Source: Tanypteryx hageni (Eukaryota; Arthropoda; Insecta; Odonata; Petaluridae). Taken from it: a stretch of DNA of 64,000 nucleotides. The notes under the pieces were generated by a model. The model was not told where the DNA came from. It saw nothing but the letters and a program-made list of their open reading frames with translations, and made no database searches. Within the stretch, counting starts at the first letter, position 1, and every line of letters begins with the position of its first letter. Positions 1-11,410 of this stretch are shown piece after piece. The stretch covers positions 122,913,307-122,977,306 of the forward strand of contig CM054114.1 in the NCBI GenBank assembly GCA_028673005.1, read 5' to 3'. The translations under genes and the position numbers were made by a program.

Positions 1-898
1 AAAGTTTATTATTTTTACTCTTTTCAATTCAAAGGGGGACGCATGATATTCCTGGGGGCTGCGAAAATTGAAAGTTTGTGAATCAATGCCATACAGCACA
101 CACACTACAAGGATAAATATGACAAAAATATTTTTGAAAAAGAGGAACTCGAATAGCCGTATTTTTTTAAATGACAAAAATAAACAAAAAGTGTTATCCC
201 TCACTTTCCTCATCACTATCACTTCTTTCACCGTCACCATCCATACTATTCGAAGCCATTGACCGCAAACTGTTGACCACTTGGACCACGTGAATATAAG
301 ACGACCATTTTTCATATAAAAAATAGGAAAAATACCTCGTATTATATTCGGATAAATACGATAAATCAATTCGACTATTAATAAAAGTCTTAATCTGTTG
401 GTTAGTTTGCTGGTTGGAACGCTACATGGGATTTCCCATAAGAGGGATCTTAAATACACCTCCTTCACACTTGTACTTATTTTATTTTGCAAAATTAAAT
501 AACAAGTAATTGACGCACGATCGTCGATTTTTGTTTTTGAATAGAATTCGCTCCCATTAAGCTAAAATATTCGAAAATTTGTCAATATTTTTAACATATC
601 TGCTGAGTTCATAATAGCTACTTTTTCGGATTAAAACGTTAAAGAAGTTGTTAACTTAGTTAAAATCTGACTACATTTTAATATTAACAAATATAATAAT
701 GTATTAGATTTAGCTCACTTCCTTCCAATATAGTTAAATATATTAACTACCAGTTTTCCCGTTGAATTTCAACGGGCATTTACGCTAGTAAATAATAAAT
801 TACAAGATGGAATTTCGGGAAATGTAGTTTCTACGCATGAGTACACAAGGCTAAACATAAATATGAACATTTGAGAGAGAGAGAAAATTTCCGAATTT
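1..898. other. unassigned AT-rich DNA
   Basis: I see no recognisable gene, RNA or mobile element here. Short open frames are present but have no family motif. Confidence 0.5.
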
Positions 899-943
899 GA
901 CCGGGAATCGAAACGGGTCTCCCACTTACCGGGTAGTTGGGGA
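899..943 (-). repeat. tRNA-derived repeat fragment
   Basis: Read on the minus strand, this carries a B-box-like word and the CCGGTAAGTGGGAGACC anticodon-arm region of the tRNA-like repeat that is better preserved at 2137-2599. It is interrupted downstream by sequence rich in 'gcgggcc' words, typical of the hAT MITEs elsewhere in the window. It is a truncated copy and not a tRNA gene. Confidence 0.5.
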
Positions 944-1111
944 CATCGCGGGCCACATGTGACCCGCGGGCCGTAGTTTGCTCTAGGGCCTCGCATAGAG
1001 ACAGACGGTATGGCAAAGACGACTTTTTGGATCCAGGGACAACAAAAATGTGCATTTCCATCAAAATCTTTGTCGAATTTTTTCGCGATATATATAATCA
1101 CTATATATATA

Positions 1112-1700
1112 CTCTACTGTCTCAAAAATCGGACGTAAACGGGATCGAGGAGTGGTCGGATTACCAAAAATGTCGGACTATACGGAAAAGAACGGGGCGA
1201 AACGAAACAAAAATTTGAAGCGTAACATAAGTATGAAATCACGTTTATTAATCATTATTCTACAGTACAACTAACATAATAGAGTAAAAAACTATTATTT
1301 GAAGTTAAAGTTATTGTTTAAAAAATTGAGTAATTGAGGTTTGTTTCCAGGCTTTGCTTCTCTTCCTTGTGGCGAGGTCGCGCCAACGTCTCAATAATAT
1401 GACATACGGTAGCAGCAGGTACTTATACAAAAGTGTTTTACCAGTAGCGTTACTACAGGCTAGAATCGCCACTCTTTCTTTACTTCGTTTATACTCAGGA
1501 GCTGAAGCTTCAGCCCGAGAAGCTCAAGTTTTTGAAGGCAGCATTTTATAGTTTAAGCCTGTCTCATCGCACCTATATATCTGCTCACCTAACAATCCTT
1601 CGTTGTCAATGAGATAACGAAATTTCGCTTTAAATTAAAAAAATTCGTCCGAATTTGCAGCTAATTTTCCGCCACAGGTCGGATTATCGAGACTTGACTG
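1112..1700 (-). mobile_element. pogo/Tigger-type DNA transposon remnant
   Basis: The right end, read on the minus strand, starts CAGTCAAGTCTCGATAATCC, the style of terminal repeat seen in pogo/Tigger elements, and is followed on the plus strand by TA. The left end has a diverged counterpart (GTCTCAAAAATCGGAC from about 1119), also preceded by TA, the target duplication used by the Tc1/mariner/pogo group. A decayed Tigger transposase piece lies inside on the minus strand. At about 590 bp it is far shorter than an autonomous copy, so it is an internally deleted, inactive element. Confidence 0.6.
1340..1600 (-). pseudogene. Tigger/jerky-like DDE transposase fragment
   Basis: The minus strand translates to EQIYRCDETGLNYKMLPSKT, then a stop, then SAPEYKRSKERVAILACSNA. 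This is the conserved core of pogo/Tigger (jerky-related) transposases around the first catalytic aspartate (the D of DETGL) and the 'KERV..L.C.NATG' block that follows. A TGA replaces the expected leucine after PSKT, and downstream of NATG the similarity is lost. No N-terminal CENP-B-type helix-turn-helix or C-terminal catalytic aspartates are visible. The assignment is by motif recognition only. Confidence 0.7.
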
Positions 1701-2136
1701 TACTACGTATATGACAAATTAAAAATATACCGTTATTTCTGATTACTTCCGCCTACCATGTGATGATTCATGGCAAATCGCTGGTTTTACACGTACCCCC
1801 GTCTGAAACCACAACAGTGAAAAATATGCACGTGGATTCATTAAGGGGGGTGATAACTAGGCATAAAGATGTGAGGGGAGAAGTTAAGCTTCCAAAGCTA
1901 ATCCCTACATACAAATCGCACACATGACAGATGACAGTCTGGTTAGCTTGTGTCGCACAGCAAAAAGTTTCAGTGAAACTCCGGATAACGTCAACCGCTA
2001 AATACCTCCAGATTATCCGTCGAACGGCGACTGAAACTAGACAACAGGATTATGCTAGAAATTGATGGAATAATAGAAACTATGCAGAAAGGCATAAGCT
2101 GTAATTTTGGGAATAACTTTGAAACAGAAAAAATTC

Positions 2137-2207
2137 TGCTATGACCGGGAATCGAACCCGGGTCTTCCACTTGCCGGGCGGATATTCTACCACTGAACTA
2201 GCCAAGC
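2137..2207 (-). repeat. tRNA-like module of SINE-like repeat
   Basis: Contains an A box (TAGTTCAGTGG) and a B box (GGTTCGATTCC) with a T-arm CCGGG/CCCGG. The D arm GTTCAGTGGTAGAAT is the one found in tRNA-Gly. The acceptor stem is not restored on this copy. This is best read as a repeat head rather than a functional tRNA gene. Confidence 0.65.
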
Positions 2208-2231
2208 TAGTATCAACCAGCCCCAAGGTAA

Positions 2232-2302
2232 GCTAAGGTAGTTCAGTGGTACAATATCCGCCCGGCAAGTGGAAGACCCGGGTTCGACCCCCGGTCATAG
2301 CA
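2232..2302 (+). repeat. tRNA-like module of SINE-like repeat
   Basis: Same cloverleaf as the copy at 2529, with an altered D-loop base (GGTACAAT) and a changed B box (GGTTCGACCCC). The anticodon loop CCGGCAA lacks the universal T33. Confidence 0.65.
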
Positions 2303-2528
2303 GAATTTTTTCTGTTTCAAAGATATTCCCAAAATTACTGCTTTTGCCTTTCTGCATATTTTCTATTATTCCATCAATTTCTGGCTTTGGCAATCTCACC
2401 ATTTGAGAGGGAGGGGTTTTCTTTGACGTTCTCTTGGAGGACGTCCGTTGGGGCTGGTTGATACTAGCTTGGCTAGCCTGGACCCAACTAAGTAAAACAC
2501 CCGCGTTCAGAAACAGGAAAGATTATCT

Positions 2529-2599
2529 GCTAAGGTAGTTCAGTGGTAGAATATCCGCCCGGCAAGTGGAAGACCCGGGTTCGATTCCCGGTCATAGCA
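2529..2599 (+). repeat. tRNA-Gly-like module, best preserved copy
   Basis: The cloverleaf folds by eye. The acceptor GCTAAGG pairs with TCATAGC with one mismatch. The D arm is GTTC..GAAT, the anticodon stem TCCGC/GTGGA and the T stem CCGGG/CCCGG. The seven-base anticodon loop is CCGGCAA, so positions 34-36 would read GGC (Ala), although the D arm resembles tRNA-Gly, and C replaces the invariant T33. The mixed identity and the repeated context argue for a tRNA-derived SINE or satellite head with intact pol III A and B boxes, not a working tRNA. Confidence 0.65.
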
Positions 2600-2610
2600 G
2601 AATTTTTTCT

Positions 2611-3779
2611 GTATCAAAGTTATTCCCAGGATTATGCTAACTTATGAAACTGCCTTCAGTAAAGCTCCCAAATGTCTAGCGTTTAGCACGCACGTCACGA
2701 CTTAAGTGAGTTGTCATATATTTTACATGTTACATTTAAAGTATTCATAGAAGTATATTACACGATTGATATTTAAAAAATACTAGGAGCCCTGCCCCAA
2801 CGCGCTACGCACGTCAACCCCGCCCTCCGCTCGCTCCAGAGATCTCGGCGCTGTGCGCCTAGCATTAACCCTTCCTAAGATGAAAATAATTTTTTGAAAC
2901 TGCTCTTATCAAGACATTTTTTTTATTCCAAAAGTTTTTTCCTCTGAAGCAGTGTTTCCGAAATATAAAATTTCCAACATTTTAAACGGGCGCCATTTTG
3001 TTTCAATATGGCGGATGAAAATTAAAATAGTTTTCCTGGGGTCTCCTAGCTAGTAGAAACGAAATGCCGTTTACCGAATTTCCCTACGACAAACTTCCTG
3101 AGATACAGATGGAGACCGACGGACATACACTTGGGAAATTATATATAGGACATATGTACCCATGAATCTACTTTACGAAATTACAAGATACCATTTTCAG
3201 AAAAGTCCAATTACACGAATTTTCGTTAACCCGTACTACCCTTGCCAACAATTACCACGGATAATAAAATCTCAGCGGCGCATGATTACTATCGGCTTCA
3301 AACGCCAAGACAAGACAACTGAATATACTAAGACATTACGTAGCATTAATAATCTTCAGGGCCGTTTTCAAACGATCTGGTGACCTGTTCATCCTCTGTT
3401 CCGAAGTCCTAGGAAGGAAAAAAACAGCTGGTCAACAGAAATACGGAGCCTCTCTCTTTCGTAAAAACTCACTAACTCACATTAAGTCGACTACAACATG
3501 TGTCACAGTAACTAATTAGAAAACACTATCTATAACGGATAGCGTCTCAAAATTTAGCCTATACTCTCAGCTTCTGTCATAGAAGTGAGCTACGCGCTAG
3601 ACTAGGGGTTCCAAGCTCAATTTCCACGCGATTCAAATGAATAATTTTGAAACAGAAGCGATAGTTAAGATATGAAGAATAGATTTGATTATTTGAATAT
3701 TTATTGCGAGTCACATGACGTAATAATGAGCCTTAAGTATTTTGTCGAAACTTGGAAGCACACGGCTCAAAATACTCAA
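2611..3779. other. unassigned DNA
   Basis: No gene recognised. A stretch near 3080-3125 ('gagatacagatgg..gaccgacggacata') resembles low-grade dispersed repeat sequence of the kind also seen near 61460, but no boundaries could be set. Confidence 0.4.
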
Positions 3780-4090
3780 CATTAACAAACAATTATCGTG
3801 CAGTCACAAATCATTAAACAATGTAACATTGTTTGGTACCTCATTGTTAATCCGTTGTCATCTCGTCTAAAGTTTCATCTTCCACCTTTTTAAAGTAGAA
3901 TCAAAGTAATGCGAGGGCCGCATCCAGCCCGCAGGCCACGTGTTCGAGACACCTGCGCTAGATTGTTAGTTATGACGAATTCTACCATTAGAGTTCCAAC
4001 TGAGTCAACTTCTCGTCTAAATATCACCATGCAATACTCGAGAAAGGTGGGCGTCGGAGGATACGATAATGTATTAAACCGTGCATCACA
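3780..4090 (+). repeat. dispersed repeat block, inverted partner at 61105-61410
   Basis: This block matches the reverse complement of 61105-61410 closely by eye, best over 3905-4090. It includes a hAT-MITE-like edge ('caggtgtctcgaac' on the minus strand near 3943-3957) with adjoining 'gcgggc' words and, beyond it, a non-MITE flank that is shared too. Open frames through it are spurious. Confidence 0.65.
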
Positions 4091-4749
4091 ATAATAATAT
4101 TGCAGGGTTGAGTCAATTATAAAAATTAATGGCCATGCTGGTTAGGTGATTGCAATACATATTAACAAAACACAAAAATACAATAGAAAAATAGATTATC
4201 GAGATATACAGTTTATAATTCAAAAAGTATTTAAGTAGATGAGAATGCGAATAAAAGTTGCATTCGTTTTACTGAAAACTGACATTACTAAAGTTCAGCG
4301 GCAGAAATGTTTTATGTTAAATAAACTTGATCACTTACCTAATTCTAATCTCTCTTAGGATAAGATAGTAAAGTATTATTGAATAAAACAACTCCGCGAC
4401 GATTGTTTTATTATTCAGCAAGCAACGCTGCAACGGATACTATAGTATAACTCAGGAGCGATGATAGTGGTATAAAAAATAGTATCTTGATTGGTCGGAC
4501 GATTCACCGTTGCGGATTCTATAAATAAATAGATGAAATGCCTCGTCCTGTGACGTGCGCGCTTACGTGTCCGCATATTTGCCACTCGGTCAAAATTTCC
4601 ACGGGGAAGGAAAAAAAACCTTCATGAGGGGAAGAAACCGAATTCACGCTTAATAACAGCGGCATTTTTACTATCATGGCGACCCGCATTGAAGCCACAT
4701 TTGCGAGTCCGTTGCAAATAAATTATCGATCCATTTCAACATTTTTAAA
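4091..4749. other. unassigned DNA
   Basis: No gene or mobile element recognised. Confidence 0.4.
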
Positions 4750-5103
4750 TTGTACAAGGGAAACGGCTTGGAATATTATGTAACTTAAAATGGAGATCTC
4801 TGGAAGACCGCAGACTGTGCTTAAGGTTAAAGCTCCTAGAGAAATACAGGTCTAGCAAAGGATGCATTGGGAATAACTGAGGCTCCAACGTACATAGTTT
4901 GAAACGATCATGACGATAAGATACGCGAGATCGTTTGTAGGACGGAGCGTTTATAGAGGCCCATTCTTTCCGAGAACAATGCGAGACCATTACAGGAAAG
5001 TCAAATCTGCGAGTAATAACTGTTCGGTATGCCTCGCTGCATTGCACCCCCTTCCACCTACCAGATAGGTGAATTTCAGGGTAACATGCACATATAGATG
5101 TAA
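4750..5103 (+). mobile_element. CR1/L2-like LINE, 3' end fragment
   Basis: Degenerate coding sequence matches the C-terminal reverse transcriptase region of the LINE at 12096-13410 ('LEDRRL..RLKLLEKYRSSK', 'EAPTYI', 'RPFFPRTMRDHYRK'). It is followed by the family 3' UTR ('gcattgcacccccttccacc', 'gataggtgaatttcagggtaacatg') and a short 'atagatgtaa' tail. It is 5'-truncated and frameshifted. Confidence 0.7.
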
Positions 5104-6819
5104 CTTTAATCTACGCTTAAAATAATCCACATATAATAACAAAGAATATAATATTTTGTAAGATAATATAATAATATGAGTCATGTATTTATTCACGTTA
5201 TCATTTTGAAATTTACGCTATACATCTTGAAGCGTTTCTATATTAATTTAGTACTTCAACCGCGCATATCCGTCATTTCTTACGGGCAATTACACCAACG
5301 ATAAATAAAACTTTTTTACAACGCCATGCGCGATAAAGTCCAAAAAATCCGCCACCGCGACCAATTCATCCCAAAAAATAAAACACTGGAGCCAGGCGCC
5401 GCAAGATATTCATCCCGATTTTTTCTTTAATTTTATTTTCCGAACCGTAAATCCCCCGAAATAATCCGACGCCCACACCCGACACCAGAACATCACCCGA
5501 AGCCTTCCCGAAAGACGGATAAAAAAAGAGGCGAGAGTGGGTGCTTCAGGGAGCGAAAACTGCGTGGGCGTACGAGGGCGTGCTTATGTGTGTGTAGAGA
5601 GAGAGAGAAACTATTTTGAGAACAATCATTCAACAACCCTTACATTCCTTCCTCCCTCACTATGTAACAACGTGGTTACAACCCGTGTTAAATGAAAACC
5701 CATTCATTCTCCCACCTCCTATTATCCAACACGTCCAAACCTCCCCTTCTTCTCCCTCACCTTTCCCCCACCCTTCCCCTGCATGTCCCCCTCCCCTCCT
5801 AAACCTCATACGTCACCGACTACCCTCTCCACCTCCCCTCCTCCTCTCAGCACCACAAAAAAAACCCTCCTACGCCACTCGATGCGCCCGCTACGTCATC
5901 GTCCCTCGCCCACCTTCGGGGCGCATACGTCATACCCCCGAGGAGGCTGGTTTGAGAGGAGAAAAATGGAAGTGGGGGAACCGGGGGCGGCTTAAAGAGA
6001 TCTGGTGGGACGAGTAGTATAGAGGGGAAAAAAGAAACGGAATTTCTTTTCCCTCCGTCTCGACTGACGTACCGGAGGGACTCCCGCGACGTCACCCATC
6101 GTCGTCATATCGCCCCCCTAAAAGTACGAGGAAGAGGAGAAGGGAGAGAGGAGAAAAAAAACTCTTAGAGGAGGTATATAACACCAGGCTGACTCCATCT
6201 TGAAAAAAATCCCCTCCCCTCTCCCATATTCCACAGGCACTTGTTGCACCCCCTTTCCCCCCTCTTTCTCCCTATTTCTCTCACCCTCTCTCTCTTCCCC
6301 TTTCTTACGCCCACCCTCTCTTCTTCCATCCCTCTCCCTCTTTTTTAGACGTGACGTCGATAATTAAAATTACCCAAGACCTTAACAACGCGTTTATTTT
6401 TAGGAGCGAAAGATGAGATCCCTTTCTCTCCACGGCGTGAAATATGGAAGAGGAGGAATCGAGTTATGTATTACGAAAGGAAAAGGCGGTCGGTAGAGGC
6501 GTTGAATTATTGCCTTCGATATATTTAAAAGAAAATGATTCCCGAGTGCCGACGCTTTCCTGAAGGAGGTGCTTTAATTGCCACCCTCTTCCCCTTTTTC
6601 CCTCTTCGCACCGAAACGTTGACGAGTCAAGTTCAAAGAAGAAGACTACCAGGGAGGGCGAAGATTGAAGATGAGGCTTCGCGCGTAGAATGAGGATTAG
6701 GACAGGTTTAAACCCCCTTTGAATAAAAACATATAAAGAAAGATCTGCTGAAGCAGACAGTAAAATTGCGGCTTTTTCATAAAAAACGTTTGTTAATACA
6801 GGATGTTAAAATTTATGTA
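5104..6819. other. unassigned DNA with pyrimidine-rich tract and TATA-like word
   Basis: No family-recognisable gene. From about 5700 to 6350 the plus strand is strongly C/T-rich, with GA-rich patches; the proline/serine-rich open frame at 5616-6017 is a by-product of this composition. A 'ggtatataacacc' word at about 6172 could be a TATA element, but nothing downstream supports a transcription unit. Confidence 0.4.
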
Positions 6820-6931
6820 TGCACTGCTCCCCCGTTATCCGCGAGTTCCGTATCCGCGGATTCACGTATACGCGAGTTGTACAGTATATCCTATTACCCA
6901 GCATCCCCCGCGGATACCCGGGGAGTAGTGT
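6820..6931. mobile_element. short MITE, pogo-like ends
   Basis: Inverted ends GCACTGCTCCCCCGTTATCC (from 6821) and, read from the right end, ACACTACTCCCCGGGTATCC bracket about 110 bp. Ends of this 'ccgttat' form are usual for pogo-derived MITEs. TA occurs at both borders, consistent with a TA target duplication. Confidence 0.55.
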
Positions 6932-8054
6932 ACTATCATGTTTAGGCTGAAATGATATTATTACAAATTTAGATAGGACAAACCGAGAAACGCGCAAAAC
7001 GAGTAAGAATACCGAGTCAATTGGCGTGAAAACAAAGTCTCGAGCAGATTCCGTTTACGAGTTGTGTGTGACATACAAACGGACCTCCACAATAAAACGC
7101 GCACAACGAAATAGAGTACTAAACCGATTGGCAAAAATACGAAGTCGGTATCTGCATTCGTACGGGAGGAGTTAGCGCGTTTGACGGACAAACCGAACGC
7201 GTGAGAATTTTTTTTTAAAAACGCTAATAAAAATAAGAATTGCGCTTATGTTTTGATGGCGTGCGGGACGTGAAAATAGGCACGACAAGCAAGGTCGTTG
7301 ATACGGTCGAGCCTCGATAACCTCAACCCGAAGGCAACGCCCGATTAAGCCGTGCATTTTGTGATGTCGATGTAGGGACATGGCGTGATCCATCCCTACT
7401 GAATGAGCTTGGGTGGGAGACTTTAAAAGATTAAAAGATTTCCTCTTCGGAAAGTTTACAAATGACTATATGTTTAGTGAGGCAGCTACTATAGTGATAC
7501 CTACCGTTCGAAGATTCCCATGTATCAGGATTTCCCAAATTTTTTTATGTCACGGAATCCTTACATTTGAATATTTTTTCACCCGGAACCCTTACCAAGA
7601 GGTAGTAAGCCAAATGGCAATGAAATAAACTTTATGCTCATGTAATTATTATTTATATAGTTTATTTATTTTACAGTACAAAGTGTTTTTAAATTCGCAA
7701 AGGTAATTAACAGTTTGGAAATCAATAAAAAAGAAAGGGTTGCTATTTCAAGTACAAATTCCCCAACTGTTGTGCACAGGTTAGACAAGTAATTGAATCG
7801 CCGCGTTTTCGGCACTTTCATCGAAAACACTCAACAATTTCCCTAGGAAAGCTCACCCCAAAGTCTCGCAGAATTCCAGTAAGCTTTCGCGGAACCACCG
7901 GATTCTTCGAAACATAGTTTGGCAAACCCTGTCATAGATAAACAGAAGAAGGTTCATGGAGACTAGAGCCAGGACAAAGAGGTACGTTTTGTCCTTCTTA
8001 CCCGACCTTATTAGAACAGCCAACGACAATAAAGTTAACACTATTTAGAAGTAT
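6932..8054. other. unassigned DNA; shared repeat near 6975-7190
   Basis: The segment from about 6975 ('aggacaaaccgagaaacgcg') to 7190 resembles 48222-48350 ('gggacaaaccgagaaaacgc'; 'gactggcgaaaaactaagtctc'), so it belongs to a low-copy dispersed repeat. Near 7296 'ggtcgagcctcgataacctc' looks like a degraded pogo-type end. No gene recognised. Confidence 0.4.
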
Positions 8055-8345
8055 GCCGGTGCTTTGAAGGCTAGATTTAAACTACTGGAAAAATTTATGT
8101 CGGAAGGTCTAGCAAAAGAGGTGGTAGATCTTATCAGAAACCACACGTATGTCGGAAGGCAGGACAGCGAGAATAAGATTTGCGAGATCGATTGTAGAAC
8201 GGAGCGATATAGAGGATCGTTTTTCCCTAGGACGATATGGGAACATAATAGGAAAAGATAATGTAGGAAAACTAGGGAGCTTTGGTGCACTGCACCCCCT
8301 GCCATTCGCCAAAAAGGTAACTTGCAGGGTATCATGTAGATGTAG
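8055..8345 (+). mobile_element. CR1/L2-like LINE, 3' end fragment
   Basis: Translates to degraded 'LKARFKLLEKFMSE', 'GRQDSENKICEIDCRTERYR' and 'SFFPRTIWEHNRK', the C-terminus of the family ORF2. The 3' UTR follows ('ggtgcactgcaccccctgcc', 'gtaacttgcagggtatcatg') and the tail 'tagatgtag'. 5'-truncated. Confidence 0.7.
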
Positions 8346-8430
8346 TGTCACTCGCCCTGGCGGACGGATTGATATAGGGGATCCTTTTTCTCTAGGAAAA
8401 TAAGACGGCATAACAGAAGAATAGTATTGA
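8346..8430 (+). mobile_element. second LINE C-terminal fragment
   Basis: 'ggattgatataggggatcc..tttctctaggaaaataagacggcataacag' is a further diverged copy of the 'RYRG(S/P)FF.R.IR.HN' C-terminal motif, directly abutting the tail of the preceding LINE copy. Confidence 0.45.
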
Positions 8431-9404
8431 TAGGTCAGCGATATTCTCCCCGTCACACACCAATTGCGGTGATTTGCTGGGTGTTTATTCAGAATCAGAT
8501 TGTAAATTAAGCGGAATGCAATGGAGCAGTTGCGCCAGGGCTCCGTGACCGCGGGGAGGGGTCCATGGCGGTCCCGTATCCTGTCAGTAACCGAGGTGTG
8601 AGCATATGGGGTGGTGGTATCCGAAAAATGGTGCGACAGAGCCCCTTTATCCCTTAATACTGCCTTTCCTGAGGATGAGGGTACAAAGTTCGAGTTATGG
8701 AAAATTCGATCGTATGACTTCGTCATAACCTACGCGCATAAGAAGGGGGAAAAGTATCCACTTCAACAGATCCGTGTTACCGAGATTTGAGACACCCAAG
8801 TTGGACTAAAATTAATTCGTTCATTTGAAAGTTTTCAGACAAGGATTTTTAGAGGAGCGATCTGTAAGAATATCGTAAAATATTTTCAGCGTGTTTTCCG
8901 CCGAGGGCTGACATCTTGAGGCACCGTGCAACCACGCGATAAAAGAATAGCGATTGGAACTGTTTAAAAATGAATTCAACGGCGATGATAATTAACACAC
9001 CAAGTTTTGACGGACGAAATAAAATAAAGAACGCTCGTACTTGTTACGATAGTAAAACGAGTAAGGAAAGAACTGATCAGATATTAAGGACGGTTTTTTT
9101 ATTGTTCCAACGTAAACAAAACGAAAATTTACCGTAGTAACGGACCCGTATACATATTTAAAAGGGGAGGGATCCTAAAATCAATAGGGTTCATGACCTT
9201 CACTAGCCGAACCTATCCTTAAAATTTGTTTGCTCTAAATTGACCGTTGTAGAAGTAGTCCACCACACACGGAATGTGACGGACAAAACGATTACATTCG
9301 CGGATTTTTAAAAATAGCTAAAAACACGGAAAATAAAAAAAACTTAATTTTTGTCTAGCAAATTAACAAGGAGCGAGGATCTACCTCAGACCTAATACTT
9401 ATCT
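8431..9404. other. unassigned DNA
   Basis: Nothing recognised on either strand. The minus-strand open frame that runs through 8109-8726 starts in this region but is antisense to LINE copies and has no motif. Confidence 0.4.
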
Positions 9405-9585
9405 AAAAGCTTCGATCTACGTGAGATCGATTGCAGGACAGAGCGTTATCGAGGCTGGTTTTTTCCGAGGACAGTACGTGATCATAACAGGATAGTCAAA
9501 CCCTGCTAGAGAAAATTGTTAGGTAGACTTTCGCGCATCGCACTCTGCCACCCACCACTTGGGGTAAATTTGACGTAGAACAAGC
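9405..9585 (+). mobile_element. CR1/L2-like LINE, 3' end fragment
   Basis: Translation gives 'REIDCRTERYRGWFFPRTV' then 'RDHNRIVKPC', the family ORF2 C-terminus, followed by a diverged 3' UTR ('cgcactctgccacccaccac'). Confidence 0.6.
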
Positions 9586-10343
9586 ATCGAAGTCGGCGTA
9601 CCTTTCCGTCTAGCTTTGCATTGTGTAACAGATTTGTTACAGAAATCTAGGCCACCCTGAGTTGAACTATTCCAAATCAACGGCATCGATTCCTTTGTCG
9701 TGACGCTAGAGCTCTTAATAACGACGTGACGCTTTTGTTCATTGATTTTTTCACGCTTCGCATCAACTATTGAGCATCGATACCTTCTTCCGGCAGCGTA
9801 GTTAAAAAAAAAACAATCGAAGAGATGCGGACGAATGAATATTTCAATATGTCATTTCCTCATTTTTTTTAACGTCGAAATGAGCAAAAAAGAATTGCAA
9901 ACATCAGAATTTTTTCACCCCGCATAGCAACGGCATGAAAGAAATACGACTTCACTGGACCGAAATGGGTTCGAAGCGGAGACGTATGATTCGGCTGTTG
10001 GACCAAACGATAAAAAAAGACGATAGAATCACGGACCAGCTTCACGGCCGAGAGCTATTGATCTCGCTTGCGGCGGTCACGTGCGTGTGCCCCGTCGAGT
10101 GTGATCGCGAGCGCATCCGTTGACGGAACCCAAATCCCTTATAGCACGTTCGAGATTGGTTGATGCGACATCGGACAATGCGAAAAACCCCGATTTAGCG
10201 ACAGATTATTTTATCGGTCGCGACCGACTTACCGCTGCCATGACAAGGACCGAAGGAAACATCGACGATTATTATCCGATTGAGCTTTGAAGTTGTGTTC
10301 AATTATAAAGATAAATTTGAGATTAATATACCGTTATTTAAAG
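9586..10343. other. unassigned DNA
   Basis: No gene or element recognised. Confidence 0.4.
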
Positions 10344-10622
10344 CAATCTCCCGATTTATCGGATGCCTCCATACAGAGACTATCCCTGTTAATCGGGTAT
10401 CCCGGTTGATCGATAAGCTGATTTGCACGTATCATACAACACTTAAATATAAAAATAAAAAATAATAAGATGGTAGATGAAACATTTAAAAGAAAGTAGT
10501 TGGGAGCGAAGAATTTCGAAAATAATAATGTACCGCGTGAGAACAATTTTGTTTTAAAAATTCAGGTTAACAGGAATTCCGGTTAAATTTCTGTTGTTTT
10601 ACATCCGTTTAATCGGGAGTTT
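10344..10622. mobile_element. candidate MITE with imperfect TIRs
   Basis: The left end 'aatctcccgatttatcggat' and the reverse complement of the right end 'aaactcccgattaaacggat' agree at most positions and enclose about 280 bp with no coding capacity. No clear target duplication was found. The ends resemble pogo-group ends, but that is tentative. Confidence 0.4.
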
Positions 10623-10744
10623 ACGGCATTACAAAATTCTTTTTCTTCGTTAAGTGCACTGATGCACACGATGACAGCAATATCGTTATAGCTTCTACTT
10701 GCATTATTTTACATTTCGACGATTGTACCATTCTGCTCAAGTAA

Positions 10745-10870
10745 GCGCTCCATCCTTCGGAAGCGATGTTAAGCAGTTAGCCCCCTCGGTGCTCTTCGTA
10801 TAGAGTAGGTTAATGCCTGCACCGGGTCTCCCTCCTCCCTTCTGCGTGTCCGGTGTGGAAGTTATGGCTA
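10745..10870 (+). repeat. dispersed short repeat (SINE- or LINE-tail-like), copy 1
   Basis: Shares 'cggaag.gatgttaagcagtt', 'gtagagtaggttaatgcc' type words and 'cctcctcccttctgcgt' with 30335-30505, in the same orientation. Both copies have the same order of words over about 130 bp. The parent element is not identified. Confidence 0.6.
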
Positions 10871-10919
10871 CAATAATCCACGAGAATGATTAACCAGAAA
10901 AACAAACAAGCAAGCCATC

Positions 10920-11410
10920 CTGATTTTTTTTTTAACTTTCCTAAAATATTCCCTCTTTATCCACCTCTCAGGAACACCGCTCCGTTTTCTCCTATTCCCT
11001 TCCATTACTACATTTTCCCTTCCCTGAATCTCTCTCTCTCTCTCCCCCTGCCCTTTCTACCTCCTTCCCATTCCTCTCTCCCTCCAACTCTCTGCTCCTC
11101 TCTTCTCCACCCTCATTGCATCCTCTTCCCCTTCACCCTTCCCTCTATCCTCCCCTCCTTCTTGTCTCCTCTTATTACCACCCCTTCTCACCACTCCTAA
11201 CTCCCCTCGCCCCATAACAGCCACCTTCTCCCTCCATTCCGCCACCTCTGTTTACACCCTATATATCCCTCCATCTCCCACCCTCCTCCCTTACCTCTCT
11301 ACGGCCAACAACCTCTCTCCCCCCCCCATAACTCCCCCTCCCTCGCCACCTGCCTTTCCCATCATCTCTTCTTCTCTGCCTTCAACCCTTTCTCCATTTT
11401 TTTTCCAAAG
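10920..11410. repeat. pyrimidine-rich low-complexity tract
   Basis: The plus strand is almost entirely C and T, with CCCTCTCTC-type runs. Open frames here on both strands reflect composition bias and should not be taken as genes. Confidence 0.7.

Larger units (their letters stand above)
2060..2610. repeat. tRNA-like repeat cluster, inverted plus tandem copies
   Basis: Three tRNA-like modules lie in this block: one minus (2137-2207) and two plus (2232-2302 and 2529-2599). The two plus copies are spaced 297 bp, and the DNA between them is the repeat body. The body reappears in reverse complement before 2137, so the block is part inverted repeat, part tandem repeat. Shared body words include 'aattgatgga', 'atgcagaaaggca' and 'actagcttggctag'. 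The same body and module recur at 63047-63380. Confidence 0.75.

Noticed and set aside
2529..2599. Functional tRNA gene (Gly or Ala)
   Set aside because: Anticodon loop lacks T33, identity elements conflict, acceptor has a mismatch, and the module is part of a repeated 297-bp unit.
5616..6017. 133-codon proline/serine-rich open frame
   Set aside because: Explained by the pyrimidine-rich tract; overlapping frames are also open and there is no domain.
8109..8726. 205-codon minus-strand open frame
   Set aside because: It is antisense to LINE 3' fragments whose plus-strand coding motifs are clear, and has no motif of its own.
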